Positions 26,138 through 35,800 of a stretch of 64,000 bases of DNA are shown here, one piece after another. Each line of letters opens with the position of its first letter. The first letter of the stretch is position 1. The stretch spans positions 6,250,001 through 6,314,000 of the forward strand of contig NZ_CP034449.1 of the NCBI RefSeq assembly GCF_003952425.1, given 5' to 3'. The position numbers and the translations under genes were made by a program. The notes beneath the pieces were generated by a model. That model was not told where the DNA came from and searched no databases. It worked only from the letters and a program-made list of their open reading frames with translations. The stretch is from Mesorhizobium sp. M2A.F.Ca.ET.046.03.2.1 (GTDB taxonomy: Bacteria; Pseudomonadota; Alphaproteobacteria; Rhizobiales; Rhizobiaceae).

Positions 26138-27351
26138 ATGTCGCTGCCGCCGCTCTCGCCCGAACAACGCATCAAGCCCAGCCATTTCGAACTGCGCATC
26201 AGCCTGATCTTCGCCACCTTGTTCGTGTCACAGGGCACGCATCTGCCTTATTTTCCGCTCTGGCTGCAGGCGAAGGGGTTTCATGCCGAGCAGATCGCCG
26301 TCATCCTGGCGGCGCCGATGTTCCTGCGCGTGGTGACGACGCCGATGCTGACGGCGCTTGCCGACCGGGCGAAGGACCGCGCCAATGTCTATATCGCGCT
26401 GGTCGCGGCCTCGATGGTTGTCTCGGCCGGCTATTTCCTGCCGGCCGCCTACGCGATCGTGCTTGCCGTGTCGCTGCTGCTCACCATCGTTTGGACGCCG
26501 CACTCACCGATGGCCGATTCGCTGGCACTGTCGGGCGTGCGCCGCTTCGGCTCGAATTACACGACGATGCGCAAATGGGGTTCGATCGCCTATCTGTGCG
26601 CCAATATCGCGGGTGGATTCATCCTGGCGGCCACCGGCCCGCAGGCGGTTCCGGTGATCATCTTTGTGGCGCTCGGCGCGGCCCTGGTGGCGGCGTTGGC
26701 GGCACCGCGCATGGGCGGCCGCGCAAGGCCTCGCCGCTGTCGGCCACCGAGATCCAGCATAAGGCCCCCAGCCTGTTCAACGCCTATTTCCTCTATTTCA
26801 CGCTCGGTGTCGGCGTCATCACCGCCAGCCACGCCTTCCTCTACGGCTTCGTTTCGATCTACTGGAAGTCGATCGGCATCGGCGATTCCGTCGTCGGCCT
26901 GCTATGGGCCTGGGGCGTGGTCTCCGAGGTCGGCATGTTCCTGTTTTTCAACCGCATTTTTTCGTCGGTCTCGGTGGTCAAGGTAATGGTGATCGCCGGC
27001 ATCGGCTCGATCGTGCGCTGGATCGCCTTTCCGCTCGTCTGGCCGCTCGGGCTTGGCGTCGGCGGCTTCTTCCTGGTCCAGTCGCTGCACTCGGTCTCGG
27101 TCGCGATGGTGTTGATCGGGCTGCAGAAGATGATCGGCGAGACGGCTTCCGAGGAGCGCACGGGCGCGGCGCAGGGCATTGCCTATTTCTTCAACGGCTT
27201 CTTCATGGCGGCGGTGACGCTTGCTTCCGGCCCGCTTTACGACCGCTTGGGCGTCGATGGTTTCTGGGCGATGATCCCGATCGCGGTCATCGGCATGGCG
27301 CTGATCGGTCTCGCCGCGCGCTCAGCCCCAAAGCTCCCTGTTGGGGGGTGA
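26138..27351 (+). pseudogene. MFS transporter (HcaT/NarK-like phenylpropionate permease type), apparently frameshifted
   Basis: A 12-helix MFS transporter split in two frames. The first frame covers the N-terminal six helices from ATG 26138 (SLIFATLFVSQGTHLPYFPLW, shown as TLFVSQGTHLPYFPLW; WTPHSPMADSLAL; YTTMRKWGSIAYL) to about residue 195. The second resumes near 26715-26730 with KASPLSATEIQHKAP and runs through FLYGFVSIYWKSIG and GAAQGIAYFFNGFF to the stop at 27351. A one-base deletion around 26710-26725, in GGGCGGCCGCGC, explains it. NYTTMRKWGS and QGIAYF resemble 3-phenylpropionate/MFS_1-like carriers. True mutation or sequencing error is undecided. The last 30 bp overlap the epimerase gene. 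Confidence 0.8.
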
Positions 27352-28305
27352 AACCAGCGATCCCTGGTAGACGAGGCCGGGCTCGCGATCGCGTGCGAGA
27401 AGCAGCGGGCCATCGAGGTCGACGAAGTCGGCATCCTGCGCCAGGAGCACCGCCGGCGCCATGGCGAGCGAGGTGCCGACCATGCAGCCCACCATGATGC
27501 CGAAGCCGAGATCGCGGGCTCGGTCGCGCAATCTCAATGCCTCCGTCAGGCCGCCGGATTTGTCGAGCTTAATGTTGACGGCGTCGTAGAGACCGACCAG
27601 CGCGTCGAGGTCCTTTGCCGCATGCACGCTTTCGTCGGCGCAGATCGGCACCGGATGCGCGATCCGGCGCAGGATGTCGTCCTTGTCCGCCGGCAGCGGC
27701 TGCTCGATGAGCGTGATGCCGTGCTGAGCGGCGAAGGCCAGGTTCGCCTCGACATTTTGGTCCGTCCAGCCCTCATTGGCATCGAGGATGATGCGGCTTT
27801 CGGGGGCGGCCTCCGTCACCGCGCGAATCCGCGCCATGTCGTTGTCGCCGCCGATCTTGACCTTGAGCAAAGGCCGCGCGGCATTGGCGCGCGCCTGCGC
27901 GGCCATGGCTTCCGGTTCGGCAAGCGACAGCGTGTAGGCGGTTTCCAGCGGCTTGGGCGGAAGGACGCCGATCGCTGCCGCCACGGGCTTGCCGGTCAGC
28001 TTGGCTTCCAGATCCCACAGCGCGCAATCTATGGCGTTTCGCGCGGCGCCCGCGGGCATGGCAGCGAGCAGTGCGGTCCGGTCGATGCCGCCAGCGATCT
28101 GGTCGCGGATGACCTCGATGGCGGCATATACGCCCTGCATGGTCTCGCCGTAGCGCTTGTAAGGCACGCACTCGCCGCGCCCGGAACGTCCCCCGTCAGC
28201 GATCGTTACGGTGATGACTTCGGCCTCGGTTTTGGATCCGCGTGAGATGGTGAAGGTGCCGGCGATCGGGAATCGCTCCATTTCGACCGAAATGACACGC
28301 GCCAT
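27322..28305 (-). CDS. Dipeptide (L-Ala-D/L-Glu) epimerase, enolase superfamily
   Basis: A 327-residue muconate-lactonizing-type enolase superfamily enzyme. Catalytic lysines are in LLKVKIGGDND (KxK) and NIKLDKSGG. Metal ligands are in RIILDANEGW (Asp), TLIEQPLP (Glu) and PICADESVH (Asp). This set fits L-Ala-D/L-Glu epimerases used in murein peptide recycling or related N-acyl-amino-acid racemases such as DgcA; no DgcN gene is adjacent. GGAGAAG lies 6 nt before ATG 28305. It shares a 77-bp divergent promoter region with the Mla operon. Confidence 0.9.
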   Translation of the reverse strand: MARVISVEMERFPIAGTFTISRGSKTEAEVITVTIADGGRSGRGECVPYKRYGETMQGVYAAIEVIRDQIAGGIDRTALLAAMPAGAARNAIDCALWDLEAKLTGKPVAAAIGVLPPKPLETAYTLSLAEPEAMAAQARANAARPLLKVKIGGDNDMARIRAVTEAAPESRIILDANEGWTDQNVEANLAFAAQHGITLIEQPLPADKDDILRRIAHPVPICADESVHAAKDLDALVGLYDAVNIKLDKSGGLTEALRLRDRARDLGFGIMVGCMVGTSLAMAPAVLLAQDADFVDLDGPLLLARDREPGLVYQGSLVSPPNRELWG

Positions 28306-28382
28306 AATTTTCTTCTCCGGCTGTGCGACACCAGTCTGCCGGCAAATCGACACGCCAGTCCCGTCACGCTAAACAGGACGCC

Positions 28383-29570
28383 ATGTTGACCATCCGCAAA
28401 CGCGACGCAAGCGGCGAGGCCGCCGAGAACGGCGAGCATCGACCGCGCGTCGCCGTGGGCGAAGAGGGCGGGGTGCTGGGCTGCGCGTTTTCCGGCGTGT
28501 GGACGACGCGCACCGTGGCGGCGGTCGATGCGGACATGCGCAAGATCGAGCAGAGAAGCGGCGCGAAACAGCTGATGCTCGATCTTTCCCACATCGAAAA
28601 GATCGACACGGCCGGGGCCTGGCTGATCGACCGGCTGGCCAGCGCCTTCGAGAAGAAAGGCGTCGAGGTCCATTTGCAGGGGCAAAGCGAGGTCGCCTCG
28701 ATCCTGCTCGGCGCCGTCGGCGACGCGGTCCGCCGCGAGCCCGAATCGGGCCCGTCCGGGCCGCCCAACATCATCCTGCGCGCTCTGGAGCTGGTTGGCC
28801 GGCGGGTCTACGAGATGCGCGACGATTTCTTCGCCTCGATGAATATCCTCGGCGCCACGATCCGTGGCGCGCAGATGAAGCTCGGGCGCGGTCACGCAGT
28901 CAATCCGGCCGCGATCTTCAACCAGATCGATCGCATGGGCGTCGGCGCAATCCCGGTGGTGGTGCTGATGTCGGCCATCGTCGGCGCCATCGTCGCCCAG
29001 CAGGGCGCCTATCAGCTCAGCTATTTCGGCGCCAATATCTTCGTCGTCGACCTAGTCGGCGTGCTGATCCTGCGCGAGCTCGGCGTGCTGATGACGGCGA
29101 TCATGCTCGCCGGACGTTCGGGCAGCGCCATCACGGCCGAGATCGGCTCGATGAAGATGCGCGAGGAGGTCGACGCGCTCAAGGTGATCGGCCTCAATCC
29201 GATCGGCGTGCTGGTGTTTCCCCGGCTCGTCGCGCTGGTGATCGGGCTGCCTTGCCTCACCATCATCGCCAATTTCGCCGCCCTTGCCGGCGGCATCGTC
29301 GCCGCCTGGCTCTATTCCGACATCCCGCCGGCCGCGTTCATCGACAGGCTGCGCGTCGCCATCGATCTCAGCACCATCTTCGCCGGCCTGATCAAGGCGC
29401 CGTTCATGGCCCTGATCATCGGGATCATTGCGTCTGTCGAGGGCATGAAAGTCGGCGGCAGCGCCGAATCGCTCGGCCTGCACGTCACCGCTTCGGTGGT
29501 GAAGTCGATCTTCATCGTCATCATCCTCGACGGGCTTTTCGCCATGTTCTACGCAGCGATCGGCTTCTGA
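28383..29570 (+). CDS. MlaE-type ABC transporter permease with N-terminal STAS domain
   Basis: A 395-residue inner-membrane protein. Residues about 20-115 form a STAS domain (GAKQLMLDLSHIEKIDTAGAW, shown as LMLDLSHIEKIDTAGAW), equivalent to MlaB, fused to a MlaE/YrbE permease (about 135-395) with GVGAIPVVVLMSAIVGAIVA, LRELGVLMTAIMLAGRSGS, AEIGSMKMREEVDAL and a final GLHVTASVVKS. The complex moves phospholipids between inner and outer membranes to keep outer-membrane asymmetry. First of four co-directional genes; the next starts after a single base. The fusion explains why no separate mlaB is present. Confidence 0.92.
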   Translation: MLTIRKRDASGEAAENGEHRPRVAVGEEGGVLGCAFSGVWTTRTVAAVDADMRKIEQRSGAKQLMLDLSHIEKIDTAGAWLIDRLASAFEKKGVEVHLQGQSEVASILLGAVGDAVRREPESGPSGPPNIILRALELVGRRVYEMRDDFFASMNILGATIRGAQMKLGRGHAVNPAAIFNQIDRMGVGAIPVVVLMSAIVGAIVAQQGAYQLSYFGANIFVVDLVGVLILRELGVLMTAIMLAGRSGSAITAEIGSMKMREEVDALKVIGLNPIGVLVFPRLVALVIGLPCLTIIANFAALAGGIVAAWLYSDIPPAAFIDRLRVAIDLSTIFAGLIKAPFMALIIGIIASVEGMKVGGSAESLGLHVTASVVKSIFIVIILDGLFAMFYAAIGF

Positions 29571-29571
29571 G

Positions 29572-30384
29572 ATGGCGAACGGCAACGGCGCCACGGCAGC
29601 GGAGCACACGAACGATGGCGAGATCGTGCTTTCGGTTCGCGACGTCACCGTCGCCATCGGCGACAAGCTGATCCTCGACAAGCTTTCGCTCGACATCAAG
29701 CGCGGGGAAATCCTTGGCTTTGTCGGCGCGTCCGGCGCCGGCAAATCGGTGCTGCTGCGCACCATACTGGGACTGATGCCGAAGCAGTCGGGGACGATCA
29801 GCCTGTTCGGCGTCGATGTCGACAAGGCAAGCGACGCCGATCGCCTGCGCATCGATATGCGGCTGGGCGTCCTCTTCCAGCATGGGGCGCTGTTTTCGGC
29901 GCTGACGGTGCTGGAGAACGTGCAGGTGCCGATGCGCGAATATCTCGACCTGCCCAAAGCGCTGATGGATGAGCTCGCCATGCTCAAGATCGAACTGGTC
30001 GGGCTGCCGACCGACGCCGCGCAGAAATTCCCGTCCGAACTTTCCGGCGGCATGATCAAGCGCGCGGCGCTCGCGCGTGCGCTTGCGCTCGATCCCGACA
30101 TCGTCTTTCTGGACGAACCGACCTCCGGGCTCGACCCGATCAGCGCAGCCGAGTTCGACGAACTGGTCGTCAAGCTGCGCGACACAATGGATCTCACCGT
30201 CTACATGGTCACGCACGACCTCGACACGCTGTTCACCGCTTGCGACCACGTCGCGGTGCTCGGCAAGAAGCGGGTTCTGGTGGAAGGCACGATCGACGAC
30301 ATGCTGAAGAGCGATGAGCCGTGGGTGAAATCCTATTTCCGCGGAAAACGCGCCCGGCAACTTGATCTTGCGGCGCGCGCATAG
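29572..30384 (+). CDS. MlaF-type ABC transporter ATP-binding protein
   Basis: A 270-residue ABC ATPase. Walker A is GASGAGKSV, Q-loop FQHGALFSALTV, signature LSGGMIKRAALARA, Walker B IVFLDEPTSGLDP and switch His in VTHDLDT. FSALTVLENVQVPMREY is typical of MlaF/Ttg2A lipid transporters. It powers the MlaE-type permease encoded immediately upstream; start ATG 29572 lies 1 nt after that gene's stop codon, consistent with coupled translation. N-terminal 15 residues are a low-complexity extension. Confidence 0.94.
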   Translation: MANGNGATAAEHTNDGEIVLSVRDVTVAIGDKLILDKLSLDIKRGEILGFVGASGAGKSVLLRTILGLMPKQSGTISLFGVDVDKASDADRLRIDMRLGVLFQHGALFSALTVLENVQVPMREYLDLPKALMDELAMLKIELVGLPTDAAQKFPSELSGGMIKRAALARALALDPDIVFLDEPTSGLDPISAAEFDELVVKLRDTMDLTVYMVTHDLDTLFTACDHVAVLGKKRVLVEGTIDDMLKSDEPWVKSYFRGKRARQLDLAARA

Positions 30385-30398
30385 CGATAAGTGGGGCG

Positions 30399-31772
30399 AT
30401 GGAAACAAGAGCCAACTACGTCATCGTCGGCATCTTCACGCTGGGCGCGATCCTGGCGGCCTTCGCCTTCGTCTATTGGACGGCCGCCATCGGCGACAGG
30501 GGCGAAACGGCGATGCTGCGCGTGCGCATCCCAGGCTCGGCCTCCGGCCTCAGCCGCGGCAGCCTGGTGCTGTTCAACGGCGTCAGGGTGGGCGATGTGA
30601 AAAACGTCTATATCGATGGCGACGATCCGACCGTCGCCATTGCCGACGCCGAAATCGCCCGCTGGACACCTATCACCAAGTCGACGCAGGCCGACATCGG
30701 ACTGACCGGCCTCAGCGGCCAGGCCAATATCGAGCTCAAGGGCGCCGACCCCAAGGAAGCCAGGCTGCTCGACGAGGCGGAGAAGGAAGGCAGGGTCGCC
30801 GAGATCGTCGCCAACCCGTCCGCGGTCACCAACCTTTTGCAGACGGCTCAGAACATCTTTACCCGCGCCGACAAGGTGCTTAGCGAGCTCGAAGGTTTTA
30901 CCAAGGACGTTCGTGAGCCGCTGACGCAGACGATCAAGAACGTCCAGACCTTCTCGGACGCGCTGGCCAAGAATTCCGACGGCATCGACAAGTTCCTGTC
31001 GGCGGTGAGTTCGCTTTCGGATCAGTTGAAGAATGTCTCCGGCCGGCTCGACAGCACGCTGAAGGCCGCCGAAGGCCTGCTCAATTCCGTCGACAAGGAC
31101 CAGATCAAGAGCATTGTGGCCAATGTCGATACGGTGACGGCGAATCTGAAAGAGACCAGCAAGCAGTTCGATACGGTCATCGGCAACGTCAACACGGCGG
31201 TCGGCTCGATCAACGATTTCGCCAAGCAGACGCAAGGGACACTGGCCAAGGTCAACGGCGTGCTCGACGGCATCGATCCGGCCGACGTCAAGGAGGCTTT
31301 GGCCAACATCCAGAAAGCCAGCGCCAGCGCCGACAAGGCGGCCTCTGACATCGCCAAGGTCACCAACAAGATCGCCAACCGCTCCGACGACATCAATGAC
31401 ACGATCAAGAATGCCCGCCAGCTTGCGCAGCGCCTCAACGACGCCTCGGTGCGCGTCGACGGCATCCTGGCCAAGGTCGACAAGCTCCTCGGTTCCGGCG
31501 AGGCCGACGGCGTGATGGCCGATGCGAGGGCGACGCTCAAATCCTTCAAGCAGGTGGCCGACACCCTGAACTCCCGCCTCGGCACCATCGTCGACAACCT
31601 GTCACGCTTCTCCGGCCAGGGGCTGCAGAATGTGGAAGCGCTGGTGCAGGACAGCCGCCGCTCGATCAACCGCATCGAGGAAGCGGTGACCGACCTCAGC
31701 CGCAATCCGCAGCGCATCCTGTCCGGCGGCGAGGGCGAGGTCCGGCAGTTCGACGGAAGGGCACGGCGTTGA
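30399..31772 (+). CDS. MlaD-type MCE domain protein
   Basis: A 457-residue inner-membrane-anchored lipid-binding protein. A single N-terminal helix (ANYVIVGIFTLGAILAAFAF) anchors it, followed by the MCE domain (about residues 38-118) with GLSRGSLVLFNGVRVGDV and STQADIGLTGLSGQANIEL. The remaining 340 residues are mostly alpha-helical with recurring patterns like VDKDQIKSIVANVDTV and AKVNGVLDGIDP, much longer than E. coli MlaD (183), as in other alphaproteobacterial and PqiB/YebT-like relatives that form periplasmic tunnels. 14 nt after the ATPase gene. Confidence 0.92.
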   Translation: METRANYVIVGIFTLGAILAAFAFVYWTAAIGDRGETAMLRVRIPGSASGLSRGSLVLFNGVRVGDVKNVYIDGDDPTVAIADAEIARWTPITKSTQADIGLTGLSGQANIELKGADPKEARLLDEAEKEGRVAEIVANPSAVTNLLQTAQNIFTRADKVLSELEGFTKDVREPLTQTIKNVQTFSDALAKNSDGIDKFLSAVSSLSDQLKNVSGRLDSTLKAAEGLLNSVDKDQIKSIVANVDTVTANLKETSKQFDTVIGNVNTAVGSINDFAKQTQGTLAKVNGVLDGIDPADVKEALANIQKASASADKAASDIAKVTNKIANRSDDINDTIKNARQLAQRLNDASVRVDGILAKVDKLLGSGEADGVMADARATLKSFKQVADTLNSRLGTIVDNLSRFSGQGLQNVEALVQDSRRSINRIEEAVTDLSRNPQRILSGGEGEVRQFDGRARR

Positions 31773-31842
31773 CTTCGGCCGCCGCGACCGCCAAGAAAAT
31801 GAACCGCGAATGCGGGTTGATCGGGGACAACGGGGATCGCGC

Positions 31843-32454
31843 GTGAAGTCGGTCAGGGTGGTAGCGGGTAGTTTGAGATCGTCCGCGGCGGCATTGCTGG
31901 TGCTTACGCTTGCCGGCTGTGCGGTCCTGGGCGGCAAGCCGGCGCCGCTCGACACGTTCGAGTTGTCCGCGCCTTCGGTCGATGTGCGCGCCCACAGCCG
32001 CCGCCAGATCCTGATCGCCCAGCCCTCGGCGCTCAAGGCGCTGGACAGCCAGAACATAGTCATCAGGCGTTCGGACCGCTCGATCCAGTTCCTGAAAGGC
32101 GCGCAATGGGCAGACCGGCTGCCGCTGATCGTGCAGGCGAGGCTGGCCGAGACCTTCCAGCGCTCCGGCAGCTTTGCCGGCGTAGGCAAGCCGGGCGAAG
32201 GGCTGGCCATCGACTACCAGATCATCGTCGAGGTGCGCTCCTTCGAGGTGCGCGTCAATGGCGGCGAGCATGCCGACGTCGACCTGTTCGTGCGCATCCT
32301 GAACGACCGCAACGGCGAGGTGCGCGCCTCGAAGAACTTCACCGCGAGCGCGCCGGTTTCCGGCAGCGGCAATGCGGCTTACGTCCGCGCGCTGGACAAT
32401 GCCTTCGGCCAGGCGGCGACTGACATCGTCCGCTGGGCCGATTCGACGATTTGA
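31843..32454 (+). CDS. ABC-type transport auxiliary lipoprotein (PqiC/LptE-like component)
   Basis: A 203-residue outer-membrane-type lipoprotein of the ABC_trans_aux family. The signal peptide ends in lipobox LAGC (Cys26 from GTG 31843). The mature domain shows KPAPLDTFELSAPS, SLNVRRPSALKAL-type QPSALKALDSQNI, GAQWADRLPLIVQARLAE and LDNAFGQAATDIVRW. It probably docks the MCE protein at the outer membrane. GTG 31843 is chosen for its GGGGAT binding site 5 nt upstream; ATG at 31810 is in frame and would give a longer signal peptide. Last gene of the Mla operon. Confidence 0.87.
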   Translation: MKSVRVVAGSLRSSAAALLVLTLAGCAVLGGKPAPLDTFELSAPSVDVRAHSRRQILIAQPSALKALDSQNIVIRRSDRSIQFLKGAQWADRLPLIVQARLAETFQRSGSFAGVGKPGEGLAIDYQIIVEVRSFEVRVNGGEHADVDLFVRILNDRNGEVRASKNFTASAPVSGSGNAAYVRALDNAFGQAATDIVRWADSTI

Positions 32455-32492
32455 GCGAGGCTCCAGGCAAGCCACGTTTTTTCGGAGCCGTG

Positions 32493-32810
32493 ATGACCGT
32501 AAGTTTTATTCAACGGACGTTTTCGGTTGATGGTGATGAGGTGACCTGCCGTTTCTTTTCGCCCGAACCAGAGGACGGGGGAGATTTCCTATGTTGGTAC
32601 GAAATAGGATGGCCCGAAGGCTCGCGCACGTTCAGAGCGCGTGGGATCGATGCGGTGCAGGCGCTATTGCTTGCCATGCAAATGGCCCATGCTGATCTTT
32701 TGTCAGAACGCGAAAGACATGGACGGCAAGTGTTGTGGCTCGATCAGCGTGGTCTTGGATTGCCCATCGCTAATTCAATTCGCGACTTGGATCCCGACGG
32801 CGGGTTCTGA
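32493..32810 (+). CDS. Hypothetical protein, DUF6968-like
   Basis: A 105-residue cytoplasmic protein with VSFIQRTFSVDGDEVTCRFF, WYEIGWPEGSRTFRARGID and VQALLLAMQMAHADLL. The layout resembles DUF6968 proteins, whose role is unknown; this assignment is from memory of the pattern and is tentative. CGGAG lies 6 nt before ATG 32493. Its codon use and lower GC differ slightly from the Mla operon upstream. A strong terminator follows 15 nt after the stop codon. Confidence 0.6.
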   Translation: MTVSFIQRTFSVDGDEVTCRFFSPEPEDGGDFLCWYEIGWPEGSRTFRARGIDAVQALLLAMQMAHADLLSERERHGRQVLWLDQRGLGLPIANSIRDLDPDGGF

Positions 32811-32824
32811 ACTTTGCAGAGACG

Positions 32825-32852
32825 AAAAAGGCGGGCTTTCGGCCCGCCTTTT
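32825..32852. terminator. Bidirectional rho-independent terminator
   Basis: AAAAA, GGCGGGC, loop TTTCG, GCCCGCC, TTTT: a perfect 7-bp GC stem with A-run and T-run on both sides. It separates the plus-strand hypothetical gene (stop 32810) from the minus-strand giant coiled-coil gene (stop 32873) and can serve both. Confidence 0.93.
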
Positions 32853-32872
32853 GATTCCTGGAGCTGCCCGGC

Positions 32873-35800
32873 TCAGTGCAACCGGCCGCTGGCGTGGGCC
32901 AGCATGGTGTAGACCTTGCCAGTGTCGGAGGTCAGATAGGTCTGCGCCATGATGTTGTCGCGGTCGTTGCGCGAGACATCCTTGAGCAGCTTCTCGAAAT
33001 CCTCGCAGTAACGGTCGACCGCGGCGCGGAATTCCGCCTCGGCCTGATACTTGCGGCGGATCTCGTCAAAGGTCTGCTGGCCCTTGAGCGTGTAGAGGCG
33101 ACGGGTGAAGACGTCGCGCTCGCCGCGCCGATAGCGGTTCCAGAGCTCGATCGAGGCGTCGTGGTCGATGGCCCGTGCGATGTCGACGGAGAGCGAGTTG
33201 AGCGACTCCATGACATGCAGCGGCGAGCGCTGGGCAGGCGCCGCGCGCGGCGCTTCCGCCGGCGCCGCCGGCCTCAGCTCTTCCTCGCGCGAGGCGTTGG
33301 TCAGGAGATCGCGCACCCAGCCGCCCTGCTGCGTCTTGCCGTTCTCACGGCGCGGCGCCTCGGCGGGACGTTCCAGGTCAAGCGTGCCGCGCAGCGTGGT
33401 CTCGGCGAGCGGCGCCTGAGGGGCGCGAGCCGCCGGTTGCGGCTGCGGCTGAGGTTGCGGGGCCGGCGGGCGGCGCAGCGGCGGCTCGGCGGCACGAGTC
33501 GGCGCTTGCTGCGGAGCAGGGCGCAGACCGCGCGGTTCACCCTGTTCGCTTGAGCCGCTGCGGCCGGATTTCGCAACGATATCCGACAGTTCCTTGAGCG
33601 CATTGATCTGCTCGGCGACGGCGCGGCGAATGGCCGAGGTCGATTCCTTGGCCTCTTCCGGCATCTCGATGACGCCCTTCTTCAGCTCGGCGCGGGTGAG
33701 ATCCAGCTCGCTCTTGATCGAGCCTGCGGTGCGGCGCATCTCCTCGGTCGCGTCGGCAAAGCGACGGGTTGCCGAATCGACGACCTCGGCGATCGCGGTG
33801 CGGATCTTCTCCGCCGATTCCATCGTGCGGCCCTCGGCGGTCTGCATCGTCTGGCCGACGAGGCTCTCGAAGGAACGCATCACCTTCTCGAGGTCTTCCG
33901 ACTTCTTGACCAGGCCGACGGCGAGGTCCTCCAGCGAGGACTGGCGCTCCAGCGTGTGCTCGAGATTGCTTTGCGCGGAGCTGAGCAGGTTCGAGGCGCT
34001 GGAAAGCAGCCGGCTGTGCTCGTCGAACTTGGTCGCGATCGCGGCCACCTCGCGCAGCGTCGCCGATGACAGGTCGGTGAGCCGCGTCGTGTTGGAATCG
34101 ACCAGACGCGCCGAGCTGGCGAAGGTCTGGGCGGCCTTCTCCGTGGTCGAGGCGAAGCTCTGCGTGCTGCCGGAAAGCCGCTCCTCGACCTGGCCGAGAT
34201 TGACGGCAGCCTGCTCGATAAGCTGGCCGAGCTGCGCGCTGGAGGTCGTCATGCGGCCAATGAGGTCGGCCACGCTGTCGGCAAGCGAGGAACGCGCGCC
34301 TTCGACGGCCGACAGCGTTTCGGCCGTGCGGCTGGCGAGAGCATTGACGAGGTTCGTGTTCTCGCTGCGCAGCTTCTCGGCCGCGCGTTCGGTAACCTCT
34401 TCCATGCTGCGCTGCAGTTCGGAGCCGCCCTGGGCGAAGCGCTCGACCAGCGGCTTGGCCGTCTCGTCGAGGATCTTCGCCATCTCGGCCGAACGCGCCG
34501 CGAGCATGGTGTTGAGCTCGCGGGTGTTGGCGCCGATCGTGCGCGCGGCCTCGTTGGTGCTCTGGCCGATATGCTGGCCGACCGCCGTGAAGGTCTCGGC
34601 GATGACGTTGGCGCGCGAGATCAGCTGAGCCTCGGCGCTGGAGACCTGCTCGCTGAGCTTCTGGCCCATCGTCTCGGCGGTGTAGGCGAGGCGGTTTTCC
34701 ACGCTCGCGACCTGGTCCTCGACGCGCGCGGCGGCAGCCGCGGCGCTCGCGGCAATCCGCTCGTCGGCGCCGGACAGCGCCTGCTCGATCTCGCGGGCAT
34801 GCACGGCGAGCTCCTGGCCGGTCTGGCGGGCGCGGTCGGCGACACGCTGCTCGGTGGCGGCGAAGGCGCCGACGATCGTGTCGGCATGCTCGCCGATCGT
34901 CGAGCTGGTCGAAGCGATGCGCGACACCAGGCGGTTGTCGGCGTCGTCGAAGATGCGGCCGATCTCGCCGGCGCGGGCGGAAAGCGCTTCCGAGCCCTCG
35001 GCGATGCGCGCCATGAGCTGCTGGTCGGCGCCGTCGAAGATGCGGCCGAGATCGGAGGCGCGGGCGGCCAGCGCTTCGGCCGATTCGGTGATGCGCATCG
35101 ACAGCCGCTCGTCCGCGCCCTCGAAGTTGCGCAGGATGTCACCGGCACGCGAGGCCAGCGACTGCGCCGTCTCGACGGCGCGGGCAACCAGCTTCTGGTC
35201 GGCCGCGTCGAAGGTGTTGGCGATCTCACCGGCGCGCGTGGCCAGCTTGTCGGCAGTTTCCTCGGCGCGAGCCATGAGGGAGTTCGACGCGTCGTCGGCG
35301 CGCGCCATCAGCATGTTGGACGTGTCCTGGGCACGTTCGTGCAGGCGACGGTCGGCCGCCTCGAAGGCCTGGGCGATGTCCTCGGCCCTGGCAAGCAGCG
35401 CGGCGGAGGTCTGCTCGGCGCGTTCGGCGATCTTGCGATCGGCGTCGCTGAAGGCCGCACCGGCCTGCTCATGCAGGGTGCTTGTGACTTCCATGACCTT
35501 GTCGCGCAACGCGCCCGCCACGAACACCGCGGTCTTCTCCAGCACGCCGCGCACATTGTCGACACCGGTCGACAGCGCTCGCTCCATGGTGCTGGCGCGT
35601 TCTTCGATGACACCGGTCTGGCGGCTGAAGGCCTGCTCGATCTTCTCGACATCGGCGGCGATCGCTGCCGAAATGTCGCTGCTCCGCGCGGCGATCTGGT
35701 CGATATGGCCGGAGACCGAACGGTCGACGTCCTTGCGCGTATCGGCGAGCTTGGCGAGATCGTCCTCCAAGGCGCGGGCCAGCATGTCGCGGCCTTCTGA

